Assembly: GCA_036925085.1 (NCBI GenBank)
Contig: JAUPFP010000059.1
Span: 434,001 to 498,000, forward strand
From: Brachycybe producta
Taxonomy: Eukaryota > Arthropoda > Diplopoda > Playtdesmida > Andrognathidae
Direction: 5' to 3'
DNA: 64,000 nt
In this document: piece after piece, positions 22,494 through 33,392 of the stretch
Position numbering within the stretch: position 1 is the stretch's first letter
Layout of the letters: each line of letters starts with the position of its first letter
Position numbers and translations under genes: made by a program
Notes under the pieces: model-generated
Told to the model about the DNA's origin: nothing
The model's database searches: none
What the model saw: only the letters and a program-made list of their open reading frames with translations

Positions 22494-22785
22494 GTACACA
22501 CCTTATAATTTAAATGCATTTAAATAATAAACGTGTTCTACAGAGCCCTGTGAAGGGCAAATAAACAATATGTCGTCGAATTCAATTTATTCAGTTAATA
22601 ATCTGAAAATATTGAGTTAATACTTAAATATAATTATAGAAACTATTGACAAAATATTGATTTAGTATTTCAATTTAAAATATTAATAATAAAAGTCAAT
22701 TTTTATTTGGTTCATGTCCTTAACTGGATTCCGTATAATTCACCTAAACACATTTAATTTGAATTCATTTAACTCATGTGTGTAC
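22494..22785 (+). mobile_element. Family C element, copy 3
   Basis: Bounded by GTACACAC and GTGTGTAC, with outer ATACCAA / AAGGTATTA continuing the inverted match. The internal blocks are the same as at 15435-15722. It is non-coding and follows family B copy 1 by only about 20 bp. Confidence 0.8.
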
Positions 22786-23237
22786 AAGGTATTAGTTGAA
22801 AAAGAGGACTTGATCTCAAGTGAGAGTCAATGGGGCTTATTATACCGGACTACTTACGTGTCGATAGATGGCCTCCTACGCAGGCAGGCTCCACATCTGA
22901 AAGCATATTGGCTCTCACTCACAAAACATTTAAAAATAAAGGGATGTGGAACCTGCATAGGAGGATATAATATATCGACAATACTTATAAGTAAGCCTCA
23001 ATTTGAATTTATTGTAGGAGCAATAAGGGGGGGGGGGTGGGTGGCGTTTGAGGTGCGTTTATGTCGAGGACGGTTGAACATTCAATTTTAGTCAGGAACT
23101 TTTAAATTTGTATTTTGGAACTCTTCTTAGTATTCTGACAATGCAAGTATTTCAGCCGCACCAGAACACATTGCAAATGTTACTGTGTTTATATGTTTTG
23201 GTTTTGACAATGCATTTCGCATTCTTCATTTGGACTT
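22786..23237. other. Non-coding stretch with a possible small inverted repeat
   Basis: TAGATGGCCTCCTACGCAGG (near 22864) is partly mirrored by ACCTGCATAGGAGGATATAA (near 22951). This suggests another short foldback, but I could not define its ends. A run of nine G lies near 23029-23037. Confidence 0.4.
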
Positions 23238-23347
23238 TTGTTCCTCTGCAACAGGCCTTCTTGGCTGTTTGTAGAGTATTTTTTTCCCAAATTCAAATAA
23301 CAGTATTTGAATTTTGAAAAAAATACTCTACGAACAGCCAATAAGGC
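23238..23347. mobile_element. Foldback element (TACTCTACGAACAGCC arms), split by a SINE
   Basis: TGTTCCTCTGCAACAGGCC with TTCTTGGCTGTTTGTAGAGTA is mirrored by TACTCTACGAACAGCCAATAA with GGC. The continuation of the right arm (GCTTTGCGAGG) is found after the SINE insertion at 23574. A relative of the outer end (TGTTCCTCTGCCACAGGCC) also occurs at about 36616. Confidence 0.6.
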
Positions 23348-23563
23348 GATGATGATGATAAGACTCATGCAGTCCACGGACTGGTTAAACAACAAGTGTA
23401 AGTTGCTGCATACTCGGGAAAGGTGAAATGCAGTGGTTTCCCCTTGCGTTCTGTATATAAAGATGAAGATACACACAAACAGCCATGCCCGTACCAGGAT
23501 TCGAACCCGGGACCCCCCAACACCGCAATCGGAGATCATCCCATTGCGCCACCAAGGCGTCGA
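23348..23563 (-). repeat. tRNA-derived SINE with 10-bp TSD
   Basis: Read on the minus strand, the head has an A-box-like TGGCGCAATGGGATG and a B box GGTTCGAATCC. The body carries GGGGAAACCACTGCAT and CAGTCCGTGGACTGCATGAG, and the tail is a run of ATC triplets. CCAATAAGGC (23338-23347) and CCAAGAAGGC (23564-23573) form a 10-bp duplication with one mismatch. It has inserted into the arm of a foldback element. The head looks tRNA-like, but the unit ends in a SINE body, so I do not call a tRNA gene. It shares its 3' part with 33748-34090. Confidence 0.8.
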
Positions 23564-23573
23564 CCAAGAAGGC

Positions 23574-24129
23574 TTTGCGAGGGCGTAATTTTAGGAAATT
23601 GTATTTGAAGTACTTTCAATTCAATTCAATTATGAAAAATGTATTAATTGACAGATCTAAATGAATTTTTTTTTTCAAAACTAATGAATAATTTTGGTCT
23701 TGTTTTGTTTCATTTTTGTTTGATTAGTTTTGCTATTAAATAATGAGACTCGATACATAAAAAAACATACAAAGGAAATAAAGAAAGATTGTCTTTGGTG
23801 CTCAGTCGTATCTTTTAATTGGTTAATGGAATTTGTGTTAAGTTGTTGCAAAACTTCATTTGTTTATGCAGACAATTTACAATTCTTCTTAGCATTTATT
23901 TGCCTTTCAAATATTAGTTTTCTTCTTTATATTATAATTACATCACAGTTGGAAGAAGATTTAAAAAAAAAAACTGAAAAGAAAAAAAGACATAATTAGG
24001 GTTCGGATTTGCATGCAATATCAAGCAAATGTTTCTCAATTTGTGGCCCGAGGGCTAAATCAGGCTTTTTTTTTCTTCTCTACCTGTGGTTTTGAGAACA
24101 TTTATGTTTTCTAGGGAACGTTATTCAAG
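23574..24129. other. Non-coding stretch with half of a hAT MITE
   Basis: About 24002-24060 matches the left arm of the hAT MITE at 14141 (TAGGGTTCGGATTTG, GCAATATCAAGCAAATG, TCTCAATTTGTGGCCC). The other arm is absent. The rest is AT-rich and featureless. Confidence 0.55.
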
Positions 24130-24578
24130 AGAAACATTATTTAAAAAAAAAATTCAGTGTTTTAGAAACTAGAATAGTTGGTGATAATGCTAAAAGTTTT
24201 TTTTTTATTCATGATGATATCTTTCTAAATAAACGTTTTATGACAGTTTGAAAAAGGCGAAAATAGTTTTTTTCATGAAATGTTAATGGAAACCCCCCTC
24301 CCAACAAAACTGGTCCTTTTCAAAGTGAACTTATAAAATGTTTATTTTTTAAAAAATATTGCCATAAAATGACATTTAACGCTCATATTTTTACCATTCT
24401 AGTTTTGAAAGCAATTTGAATTTTTTTTTCCATAATGTTGTTTCTAAAAAAAAGTTCGCTTGACGTTTTTGTGGCCAAATTTTACACAAATAGAATGAAA
24501 ATTAGCATTAGCCAGTGCAGTGGCGCCATCCGGGAAAGAGGAGGACAAAATTAAAATAAATATCTATTCAGCCACCTT
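24130..24578 (-). mobile_element. Family F element, copy 1
   Basis: Shares with 45541-46179, in the same order, TTTTAGAAACTAGA, TAGTTGGTGATAATGC, AAATAAACGTTTTATGACAGTTT, GGCGCCATCCGGGA and TATCTATTCAGCCACCTT. The left terminal AAGGTGGC is missing, so it is truncated. It overlaps family D in its TAGAAACTAG and CTTTCTAAATAAAC blocks, so F and D appear related. Confidence 0.6.
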
Positions 24579-25816
24579 TTAAAGTAGTATTTACAAAACT
24601 TTTTTTGAAATAAAAAGTAGAAAGTTTGTAAGGCTTTATTAATCTTAATAGCAATTGTTGAAAATGTCAATACTCAATACAAACAGAATGTGGTCAATTG
24701 ATTTTGTTTGGCAGTTTTTGAATTTGAAGCATCATCATCATCATCATCTTGAATGAATAAAAGAAAAGCAGAAAGTTGAAATGGAATTTGTACTTCTTTC
24801 ATCATCGTCATCATCATCATCATCATCATCATCATGAATGCATGCATCATGATGAAAGACGTTGATGAGGAGGAGGAGGAGGAGAAGGAGGATGATTCTC
24901 CTTTGGACACAACAACACAAATCCAATGGTTTTTCATTCCTCCCTCATTAAGAAAATTGCTTCACATTCAAACGTTGTTTTGAAGATGATGATGGTCTTT
25001 GCATCATTCATATTATACAACATGGTGATGATGATGATGTTGTCGTTGGCTAGGGAAATTAAACCCCAGTAATTTGTGATTTTGCCTACTTTTTCTTACT
25101 TTTTTTACTTCCTGTTATAAATAACTTAACAGCAGCAAGCAATCCATCCACCAATTCCTCTAGCGGATTTCTTACTTTTTTCTCTCTCTACTCTTCCACT
25201 CCCTCCCTCCTCACACCTACAATTTCCCTTTCTAGTTTCATAATTGATGTCACCAAATACAAAGTTATGACATGAACTATGTCAATTTATTCGTGTCAAA
25301 TCAAACATTAATGAGTCTATTGACATTTGCTTCTTTTTAGAATGTTTCTTACTTAACTTTGTAGATTCACTGAACTATTATGAATAACTCAACCAAAATT
25401 ACTAGTGTTTAGGTAATCTATAAAATGCCTAAAACATGCCAATCTACAGTTGTCACCACTATAAGTTCAAGCTTTTAACATCATATATAGCATAGACATG
25501 TACAAAAATGTTTAGCTTGTGAGACTTGAAATACTGCAACTTTTTTAATAAACTTTCATATTACACATGAAACTAGTGTTATAACTTAGTATTAAAGTTG
25601 TTTATTAAAATCAACAAAAATAAAATTCAAAAAGAAATTGATATGCAAATTTAAAACCTTTGATGTCATTTCTACTTCACACCTGATTGGCTGTTTATGG
25701 CGAGTTTCATAAAAAGTTTCTTAGAAGTTGAACGTGTGCAATTCCACAAGACTGGGTCTGACACAAGTTTCAAAGAAATTTTCATTAAGTTGAAATGTCA
25801 TTATCACACTACAAAC
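24579..25816. other. Non-coding stretch with CAT-triplet microsatellites
   Basis: Contains TCA runs (24799-24834 and shorter ones near 24728, 25028) that give Met/Asp/His homopolymer frames. These frames are not genes. Confidence 0.6.
24799..24834. repeat. (TCA)n microsatellite
   Basis: Eleven to twelve nearly uninterrupted TCA units with one TCG interruption near the start. Confidence 0.9.
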
Positions 25817-26385
25817 TTTTTGAGTTGCGTGTCTCATTGCAAAGTTGCATGTCTCATTACAAAAGTGACGACACATGTCACATTCCAATAGTGGCATGTC
25901 TCATTGCAAGTGTTGCTTGTCTCATTGCAAGAGTTGCGTGTCTCATTGTAAAAGTTGCATGTCTCATTCCATTAGTGGCATGTCTCATTGCAAAAGTGAC
26001 ATGTCACATTGCAATAGTGGCATGTCACATTGCAATAGTGGCATGTCTCATTGCAAGAGTTACGTCTCATTGTAAAAGTTGCGTGTCTCATTGCAATAGT
26101 GGCATGTCCCATTGCAAAAGTGACATGTCACATTGTAATAGTGGCATGTCTCATTGCAAGAGTTGCGTGTCTCATTGCAAGAGTTGCGTGTCTCATTGTA
26201 AAAGTTGCGTGTCTCATTGCAATAGTGACGTGTCCCATTGCAAAAGTGACATGTCACATTGCAAAAGTGACAGGTCTCATTGCAATAGTTACATGTCACA
26301 TTGCAATAGTTACATGTCACATTGCAATAGTTGCGTGTCTCATTGCAAGAGTTGCGTGTCACATTGTAAAAGTTGCTTGTGTCAT
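25817..26385 (+). repeat. 21-bp minisatellite (GTCTCATTGCAAAAGTTGCAT)
   Basis: About 27 units of 21 bp. Positions vary in a limited way: GTCTC/GTCAC, CATTGCAA/CATTGTAA, GAGTTGCGT/AAGTGACAT/TAGTGGCAT. Because 21 is a multiple of three, frames stay open for long distances on both strands, for example 25795-26517 on plus, translating as repeated CKSCVSH. The array includes higher-order patterns (neighbouring units share variant types). No start context, splice site or domain supports translation. Confidence 0.9.
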
Positions 26386-27351
26386 TGGGGCTTTAGACAA
26401 AATGACTCAAGTGTGATTTTTTTTAATTCAAATCCTCTGACGTCACATGCTTCCAGTTACAGTGAGGCAACTCTAGATTTTGCTTGTTTGAGGTATTTTG
26501 CTTCATTTTACACCTGAAAGTCTCAAAGAGATCGAAAGTCGTTTATACTTTAAAACCACCTTAATGCAGATGAAATAGTTATTTACAGTTATTTAGTCAG
26601 TAGGGTTATTTAGAACCGTTTTTGCCTTTCTACACATTGCTTAAATCACCGGTAAACGTGGCGATTTACTACAGAGGTTGGCGATTTTGCAAATCTACTA
26701 GTAATTGTGTATAATGACTATTTTTCTCTTTTATCTTGTAATGTAACATTTTTTTATTTGTTTGCTATTTCAACACCTTTTCCGTTTTTGCTCATCAAGT
26801 ATTTAGGGGTTGTTCGTTTCTTGTTGGAAAACACCAAATTCTCCTCCTCCTTTCATGTATCTCATCTATTCTGCTGATCCTCTTGGGGTGAAAAGTGATG
26901 TTTGTCGTTTTTTTTTCTTTTTCTTGAAATGAAACAAATACCCATTTTATGTGTGTTGTCATCAAGTAAGATAGGGTTTTTTTTGCTTTTCTTGTTCTTG
27001 TAACTTGTGCAACATTTTTGGATTCGTTTTTTTTACTTTTTGAAAACTTTTGTTAAGGTTTTTCCTCTTCTTCATCATCATCTTGTTACAAAAGCAAGTC
27101 TGGGTGAAAATCTTAAGAGAAAATGTTGGATTTCAATTCACTTTTGGCTATTCCATTGGTGTCCTCTCCTCCATCCATGTTATACAGTGAAAACTGTCAT
27201 CTATTATTAATGATGTTGTTGGCCCATGTTCATTTGTCATTGTTCAGTGTTATATTTGTGCGGATTTTGACATTGTTGTCCTCAATGAAAATATAAAAGG
27301 TGGCCACAAGTGTGTGGTGTAAAAATTGTAATGTTGGTCGTGTTTTTCTTC

Positions 27352-27355
<4 letters not shown>
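26386..27355. other. Non-coding stretch with a family D end fragment
   Basis: About 26547-26573 (TATACTTTAAAACCACCTTAA) matches the outer end of family D in reverse. The rest is T-rich and featureless. Confidence 0.5.

Positions 27356-27356
<1 letters not shown>

Positions 27357-27384
<28 letters not shown>
27357..27384. repeat. (ATT)n microsatellite
   Basis: About nine uninterrupted ATT units. Confidence 0.9.
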
Positions 27385-27429
27385 CCATTGAAAATTGGAA
27401 AACGTGGTCAAAATTGTTACCTAAAAGTT

Positions 27430-27620
27430 ATTAAGCCCGGTCCACACGCAAGGTTTTGTACAACGCCTGCGCAGTTTATGAGATTGGCGTGTGTGGACAT
27501 TAAAACTGTGCAGTTATGTGTGAACTGTGCAAAGACGGTTAAACAGAGACGAAAAACTGATGTCGAGAGCTCAGTTATCCGCGACCTACACAGGGCATGT
27601 CGGTGCGTGTGGACACTCCC
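27430..27620. mobile_element. Probable TIR element (GTCCACACGC)
   Basis: GGTCCACACGCAAGG at about 27439 faces GGTGCGTGTGGAC at about 27601, and GGCGTGTGTGGAC occurs once more inside. The left edge TTAAGCCCGG resembles the ends of the elements at 29252 and 39780. The overlapping plus and minus open frames here (27310-27827) follow the arms and show no domain. The right boundary is uncertain. Confidence 0.4.
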
Positions 27621-28635
27621 CGTCTTCCACATACAATATATGTTGCTCAGATTTTTTGTCGATTTTGTTGCCTGAATAGTGTTCGCAGAGTAGGATTTCG
27701 ATGGATTCAGTGGTCGACTTCGACTGCAAAACGAAGTTGTAGGTAGTTGAGCTGTGGTTGCAATGTATTCTTTACATGTGGAAAGATTGGAAGTGGTCGG
27801 TTTTTGGTGACAATCCTCGGACGTCATTTGGCAGTCGAAATCGACTACCTAGTTGATCTGCCATTGAAATAATTCTCTTGAAACATTTCTCTTGAAATAT
27901 ATGTGAAAGAAAAACCTGTTTTCAAGTAGTGAAAGTGAAACCATAATCGAAAAAAATGGTCACTGTAATTGGTTCATACTGTAGCAGAATATTTTAAACA
28001 TGTTTAATTTGACCATTTGTGTCATTTTTGTGTCAGTTTTTGGAATCTGTTTCATTTTCTTCAATCATTTTTTTGAATAAATGGAATTTTCATTAATGTT
28101 CAAACACTATGTCTAATTAGTCTACAATCATTAGTCACATTATGTAAAAAATAATCATATATAACCATTACTCCATTAGTTTAATATATAAAGTTAATGT
28201 AAAATGATCCAATTATTTTGTTTTATTTATTTCATGGATTTCAATTAAATTTACAACTTTTCAATATATTTCATAAATTTCATGAAATATTTCAACAAAA
28301 TAAATTTCATAAAATTGCCCATCACTACCAAAAGTGATCTGTGTGTTCCAATCCTAATTCTTGATTATTATTTATTGTATATTAAAATCACCCATTTTAC
28401 ACTGGATATGTTGTCATTGCTGATTAGTTCTTTTATAGTTTAGGAGAATCGTATAAATTGTGATGACCAATTGGGGTTTTTTGTGTGTTTTCTTTTCCAT
28501 TCCCAGGAGTCAGTTGTCTTGTCTATTGTCAGGTCTTGACTTATCAGTGTGAAGTGGTGGTGGTAGTTGGGGGGGGGGGCTGAGGTAGTATCTTTTGGAC
28601 ATTTTCTATTTCTCTCTCCTCCTTAGGAGATGTTT
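27621..28635. other. Non-coding stretch
   Basis: Contains a small inverted pair (GTCGACTTCGACTGC near 27713 and GCAGTCGAAATCGACTACC near 27831) about 100 bp apart, suggesting one more short foldback. Nothing else was recognised. Confidence 0.45.
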
Positions 28636-28644
28636 GTCTAGACC

Positions 28645-29238
28645 CAGAGTATTGGATTTGGGATTTGATTTGGATTTTGAACAAATGTAGCAGATTTGGA
28701 TTTGGATTTTTCTGAAATGGAAATGAAAGGATTTGGATTTGATTGGAATTTATTCTGTTATTTTGTTAGTTTTATTATTTTGTGGCATTGTGCTGTACAC
28801 TTTACAGTTACAACTTACAAGTTAGGAAAAAAAACTTTTTGGACCCTGTACCTTGTACATTGTACAAAGTTTCTACAAACTAAGTGTACTAACTTACAAG
28901 ACATTGCACAAAAAGTATTTTGCATTCCTGTCTCATCTGGAAGTGTGGAAAGGGCGTTTTCAACCACTGGGAATATACTTAGTGAACAATGATCAAATTT
29001 AAAACCAAAAATATTTGAAAAATTGCTTTTTATTAAAAGTAATTATTGTTACCTAGGAAAAATGTAAAAAATAATAAATAAAAAAATATTGGATTTGGAT
29101 TTGAATTTACAAGATAATTTTGTTTGGATTTGGATTTAAAAAAATGTGTGAAGGTTGGATTTGGATTTGATTTGGATTTGTTCAATGAGGATTTTTATTT
29201 GATTGAATCCAGTTAAATTCACCAAATCCAATACCCTG
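28645..29238 (+). mobile_element. hAT transposon, internally deleted, with TIRs and 8-bp TSD
   Basis: The left end CAGAGTATTGGATTTGG is mirrored by CCAAATCCAATACCCTG at the right, fitting the hAT CAGNG consensus. GTCTAGAC (28636-28643) and GTCTACAC (29239-29246) form an 8-bp duplication with one mismatch, with one extra C at the left junction. Sub-terminal GGATTTGGATTT repeats occupy both sides. The middle still encodes the C-terminal dimerisation region of the transposase, while the catalytic part is gone. At about 600 bp it is far shorter than an autonomous hAT (about 2.5-4 kb). Confidence 0.85.
28870..29067 (+). pseudogene. hAT transposase C-terminal dimerisation region, one in-frame stop
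   Basis: The frame reads LQDIAQKVFCIPVSSGSVE, then RAFSTTGNILSEQ and a TGA stop at 28990-28992, and continues in the same frame as NLKPKIFEKLLFIKSN to a TAA at 29065-29067. The pattern of A…L.IP.SS.S.ERAFS..G.I followed by L.P…….LLF…N is the hallmark of the hAT C-terminal dimerisation domain, where the transposase dimerises through its last roughly 80 residues. The N-terminal zinc finger and catalytic region are absent. The break is a single stop, so the fossil is comparatively young. Confidence 0.85.
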
Positions 29239-29251
29239 GTCTACACAGCAC

Positions 29252-29723
29252 TTAAGCCTCGTTTACATGATAGTTGCTGTCATGACAGCAGCAACTATTG
29301 TGAGAACTAATACTGTATAGTGTAGACCACATGCTAGTCGCTATCGCACTGTTGCGATAACACTATCACACTTATCTCGTTTAACTAGATGGTTGATAGT
29401 ACTATTGTGACAGTGATAGTAACTATCATGATTACTATCACCGTGCATACAAAATACTGTCACAATAGTAATAGTTGTTGAGTGACTACTTGTAGGAAAA
29501 TATTCACTTTGTAGGGAAATTTGGCTTCTGGATGGATGAGAGGCAACACTGTTGTTGACTCAAACATATTTCTTAACTGCTGGTGTGTTTTGTGCTGTCA
29601 AACATCACTGTCATGACAGGACTATCACGTTACTTTAAGACATGTAGACAGTTTGCTATCGTGAGAGTGAACTATCGTAGCTTTCATGACAGCTACTCTC
29701 ATGAAAGAACTATCGTCGTGAGA
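29252..29723. mobile_element. Quasi-palindromic element rich in CTATCA/TGATAG
   Basis: The left edge TTAAGCCTCGTTTACATGAT, then AGTTGCTGTCATGACAGC. The right part has CTTTCATGACAGCTACT and GAACTATCGTCGTGAG. TGATAG and CTATCA occur many times in both orientations. It begins 14 bp after the hAT element. The left edge resembles the TTAAG ends of other elements here. The right end is uncertain. Confidence 0.45.
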
Positions 29724-30945
29724 AAAAAAACCCTATTTAAAAATACCTGAACCTGAATTTTGAAAGTTATCTATGCAAATTGTTTCACAATCTGTGTTCC
29801 CCAAGAGCCAATTCTGCATTAACAAACGCGTTTAGATCAATCAACAATTATGTTTTTTTTTTTCAAACAAAAACACTGGTTAGAGGCTAGAAGTTGGCAA
29901 CAGTTGGTTCACAGTTGACACTTGGGCCACAGATTGAGAAACATTTGCTTGATATTGCATAAAAATCTGAGCCATAATTATTAGTTTAGGAGATTCTGTA
30001 AGTAGTAGAGTTGATTGTCTACAGATTTTATAGCCATTTATTTTTCTATAAAAGAGCAAAATTTCTAATTTCAACTCTTTTATTTTCCAATCTATTTTCT
30101 CACTTTTCATTTTCACGCACTGTTTCAGTTGGCTTTTCTCTTCTTTTCTACTCTTTTAAATTATTATCTGGAATAAAACCGAAAGACTAGATTATTATGT
30201 TGTTGGTTCCTTTTTCTCTCTTTTTAAACTTCACTCAAAAAAGTTTTTGAGGCGCTTTGAGACATTTAATAACAGTTGAGTATTTATATAGAAGGTGCCA
30301 AAGTGAATGTGAATGAAATAAAACAAGAAGAAGAAGAAGATGGAGAAAAAATCAAGATAATGACTTTTCATGTAAATTGGCAATAGTATAATTTCCTTAG
30401 GAAGTATATACTGTACACATGTATATATATACATAAGTTGCAAGCAACCCATCAGTAGTAACATTTTTCGATTTTTATCTTTCTAATTACTGGAGGCCAA
30501 TCTCTAGGGTGATGTTGATTTGCAGCTTTTGTCATTGGAATTCTTTTTCCTACAGTGTGTGTGTATATGTACAAGTACATTGTATTGAAGCTAAATTAGT
30601 TAAAACTTAAGAGAAAAAGATGCTTGAAAATAATAATACTCTCTTTTTCTCACAAAAGGCTCGAGATATTATTATTATTATTATTATGGAGTTTGGAGAG
30701 AGGGAGTTTGAAACATTTGCAGGAAAAAGGAACAAATGAACTGGACTGTGACAAAACAAATTTTCCTTAGAATGTTGTTTTGTCCCATGTGTCTTTTTGC
30801 TACCTTTTTTTCTTTCATTTTAACAATTTATTATTATATCTTTAGAGTGGACTTTTAAAAACGAGTCACACAATTGATTTGTTTCTTGTAAAAATCAATT
30901 GGATTTTAAATCACATTTTGAAATTTTGTTTTTCAGATTTTTTTT
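29724..30945. other. Non-coding stretch with the right half of the 14.1-kb hAT MITE
   Basis: About 29905-29975 matches the right arm of the hAT MITE (ACACTTGGGCCACAGATTG, GAAACATTTGCTTGATATTGC). TTATTA and GAAGAA tracts follow. No gene was found. Confidence 0.5.
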
Positions 30946-30949
30946 TGTA

Positions 30950-31337
30950 CAAGGTTCATACTTGACCTGAAAATGAAAAGTCAGGGAAAATTGTCATTTT
31001 TTGGCGGGGAAAAGCAAAAAAAAAATTGTTTTTTAAATTTTTATTTTTAATAATTTTAACATTTTATTATAATTTATTCTGTAAATTTCATTCACAGATT
31101 TTTTTTTCAGGTTGTCAGTAGGTTTTACTCATTGTTTCTTTGGTAAAAAAAAAAGTATGCTTATAAAGTTGTATATTTTGCAAAAAAAAAAATGTTGGCC
31201 TTAGTAATAACTTAATAAGTATGAAATCAGTATATGTATGGGGTGGTGGGGGTATATTGAAGTTGAAATTGGTCAGGGAAAGGAGACAGGGAGAATGGTC
31301 AGGGAAATGGATTGTTTCATTTGGGTTATGAACCCTG
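30950..31337. mobile_element. Putative non-autonomous hAT element (CAGGGTTCATA ends)
   Basis: The left end CAAGGTTCATACTTGACC and right end TATGAACCCTG are inverted, and the CARGGTTCATA start matches the CAGNG rule of hAT ends. Inside, AAGTCAGGGAAAATTGTC and GGTCAGGGAAA recur. No 8-bp duplication is visible at these edges, which lowers confidence. Confidence 0.5.
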
Positions 31338-31580
31338 TCTTAACAAAAAGTTTTTTTTTTTATGAAATGAATTTCTTATAATACTTGATATATACTACTC
31401 TTATAATACTAAGTACTTAACAGGTGAATAAACAGATTGAACACTTCGTCATGCATGAAATTTCACTTAATTAAAGAAAACTTTTATGAAATTTTAAATA
31501 AATTTAAAAAAATCTGATTTAAATTTTTAAAAAAAATCTGATTTTAAAAATTTTCTAAAGAAAAAAGCTTCTCAGCCCAA

Positions 31581-31739
31581 CACTAACTTTTCGTTTGCCC
31601 TCACCCTTTTACGAGCGTCAGACCAAATATCAGCCAATTAGAAATTGATAAGGGCGGGGTATGTGACATCAGACCAAGTATCTAACCAATTAGAAATTGA
31701 TGACGCTCATAAAAAGGTGGGGCAAACGAAAAGTTAGTG
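31581..31739. mobile_element. Family B-like MITE with divergent ends
   Basis: CACTAACTTTTCGTTTGCCC is mirrored by GGGGCAAACGAAAAGTTAGTG. The core has TTACGAGCGTCAGACC, CCAATTAGAAATTGAT and AAGGGCGGGGT as in family B. The ACAGGC terminal block is absent and no 9-bp duplication is seen, so this is a subfamily with other ends, or the ends are lost. Confidence 0.7.
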
Positions 31740-33392
31740 CTATGTAGAAGATGGCTGTTAATTTTTATAGCACCCTGAGCTCAATCACTTAAAAACCTAT
31801 AAATAAACGTTGTTTCCTCAATGTGACATGAAGGGCGCTCGCATCATTAAAGACTATTCTAGAAGTGTTTTCTATCGTCACGTGAGAACCATTGAACGCA
31901 AAGTAAAGTAGAATTGGTTGCAGAACCTTTTTCTTCGTGCATGTGGGATCCAGTCCTAAGAGCTTGCAATTTATGAAAATAATCAATAGATAAGTAAATT
32001 ATTGGTTTTTTTTAATGTATGCCCTATAATTTAAGAATCTGCTAAGAAAACTGAGTTTCTTCAAGTGGTTTTTGAACTTTCTTGATTTAAATAAAAAACA
32101 ATGACTTTTTTTTTCAACCAAAATGTGGGTTGTGTGATCTTGGAACGAGCTTCATTGGCTCTAATTTGTATGTGTGCGTGTGCGTGTTGTGTGTGTGTGT
32201 GCATTGAATAAAGAAATTCATTGTGATCTATTAATTGGATGCGTTTGTGGTTGTAGGCATTTTTTTTCTGCATTCATGAAGCTTTTTTTTTGGTGACCGC
32301 CAGCCACACACACACACACACACTGGTCAAATTGGTGACCAGAGGTCAGGATTGTTGAAACCCATGATTATATGGGACTCTGTGGGTGTGTCTTGTGTGT
32401 ATGTATGTACGTGAAATCACTGAGACAAGTTTGTGAAGATTGAATAAAAAGGGGTTAAGGTGCTGGCTTGCTTCTTTCTCTTTTTTTTTTTTTACTTCAT
32501 ATACTAGAGACTAGAAAAGGAAAAAAAAGGAAGGAAGGAAGGAAAGAAAAGAGAAATTTGTATTGGTAGTTTAGTGATGTGCACACACAAGTGTGTTTTT
32601 GCCCACGGTGTCCATCGCAGAAAATTGCTGACCACGGTCCAATGCACATTTTTTTTTTGTTAAGACCACCACCAAAATGCATTTGGATCTGTTTCATGTA
32701 TGCAATTTTTTTGTGATGGATTTTTGGTTGGTAGTTGCCTGTTGGCGACTTTGTTATTATTTCTTTATAGTACAACCTACTGTACCTACAATTTTCAGTT
32801 GCTATTTTTTTTTTTGCTGAATGACTTGACTGACTGACTTTTACAGTGACTATGGGAGATTGGGAGTATTGGAAGCATGATGGACATTCATGTCATTTTT
32901 CTAGTAACTCATGAAGATTTGACCCTATTTTATGCCATTTCATGTTTGAGGAAAAAAATTTTCATCATTACAAGGAAATGCCAATGGGATTGTATTAGTG
33001 ACACTTGAATTTCTGCATGAAAACCTCAAGGGTTTTTTGTTTTTGTTTTGCAGAAAAGCAATGACACTGAGGCTTATTATACGGCACCATTTATTCCTCT
33101 TAAGCACAAGCTCCATATCACCTTATATTTAATTCTAATGTGATCTGTGATCTCGAATGCATCAGGTATGGACTGTTTGTAGGGCTGGCCAATTTTTTGG
33201 ATTAATCGAAAAAAAAAATCAAAGTTCGAAAAATATCAATCGAAAAATATCAAAAATCGACAAAATAATAAAAAAAAACTATAACGTGATAAAACTTTTA
33301 ACAAAATTCAGAGAAGTTGTGCTTGTTGTTTTATGTAAGTAAGGCTCAGAATTTTAAAAACAGTGGTAACTGTGTGATAAGCTGTGTCAAAT
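31740..33392. other. Non-coding stretch
   Basis: Contains TG/CA microsatellites (about 32165-32200, 32305-32325), an A/G-rich tract near 32520, and AATCGAAAAATATC repeats near 33225-33262 that resemble one end of a TIR element (GGGCTGGCCAATTTTTTGG at about 33183). No gene is supported. Confidence 0.45.

Noticed and set aside
23488..23563. Possible functional tRNA gene on the minus strand
   Set aside because: A and B boxes are present, but the unit continues into a SINE body with a triplet tail and target duplication, and the same 3' part occurs in another element.
25817..26385. Possible CRISPR array
   Set aside because: The units are contiguous 21-bp tandem repeats without unique spacers, no cas genes are present, and the window is eukaryotic in character.
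25795..26517. 240-codon open frame, the longest in the window
   Set aside because: It is produced by a 21-bp tandem repeat whose period is a multiple of three. Similar frames are open on both strands, and no start context, domain or splice site supports a gene.
27310..27827. Overlapping 121- and 136-codon frames on opposite strands
   Set aside because: Both run across a probable TIR element. Neither has a domain or signal, and opposite-strand overlap is explained by the inverted arms.
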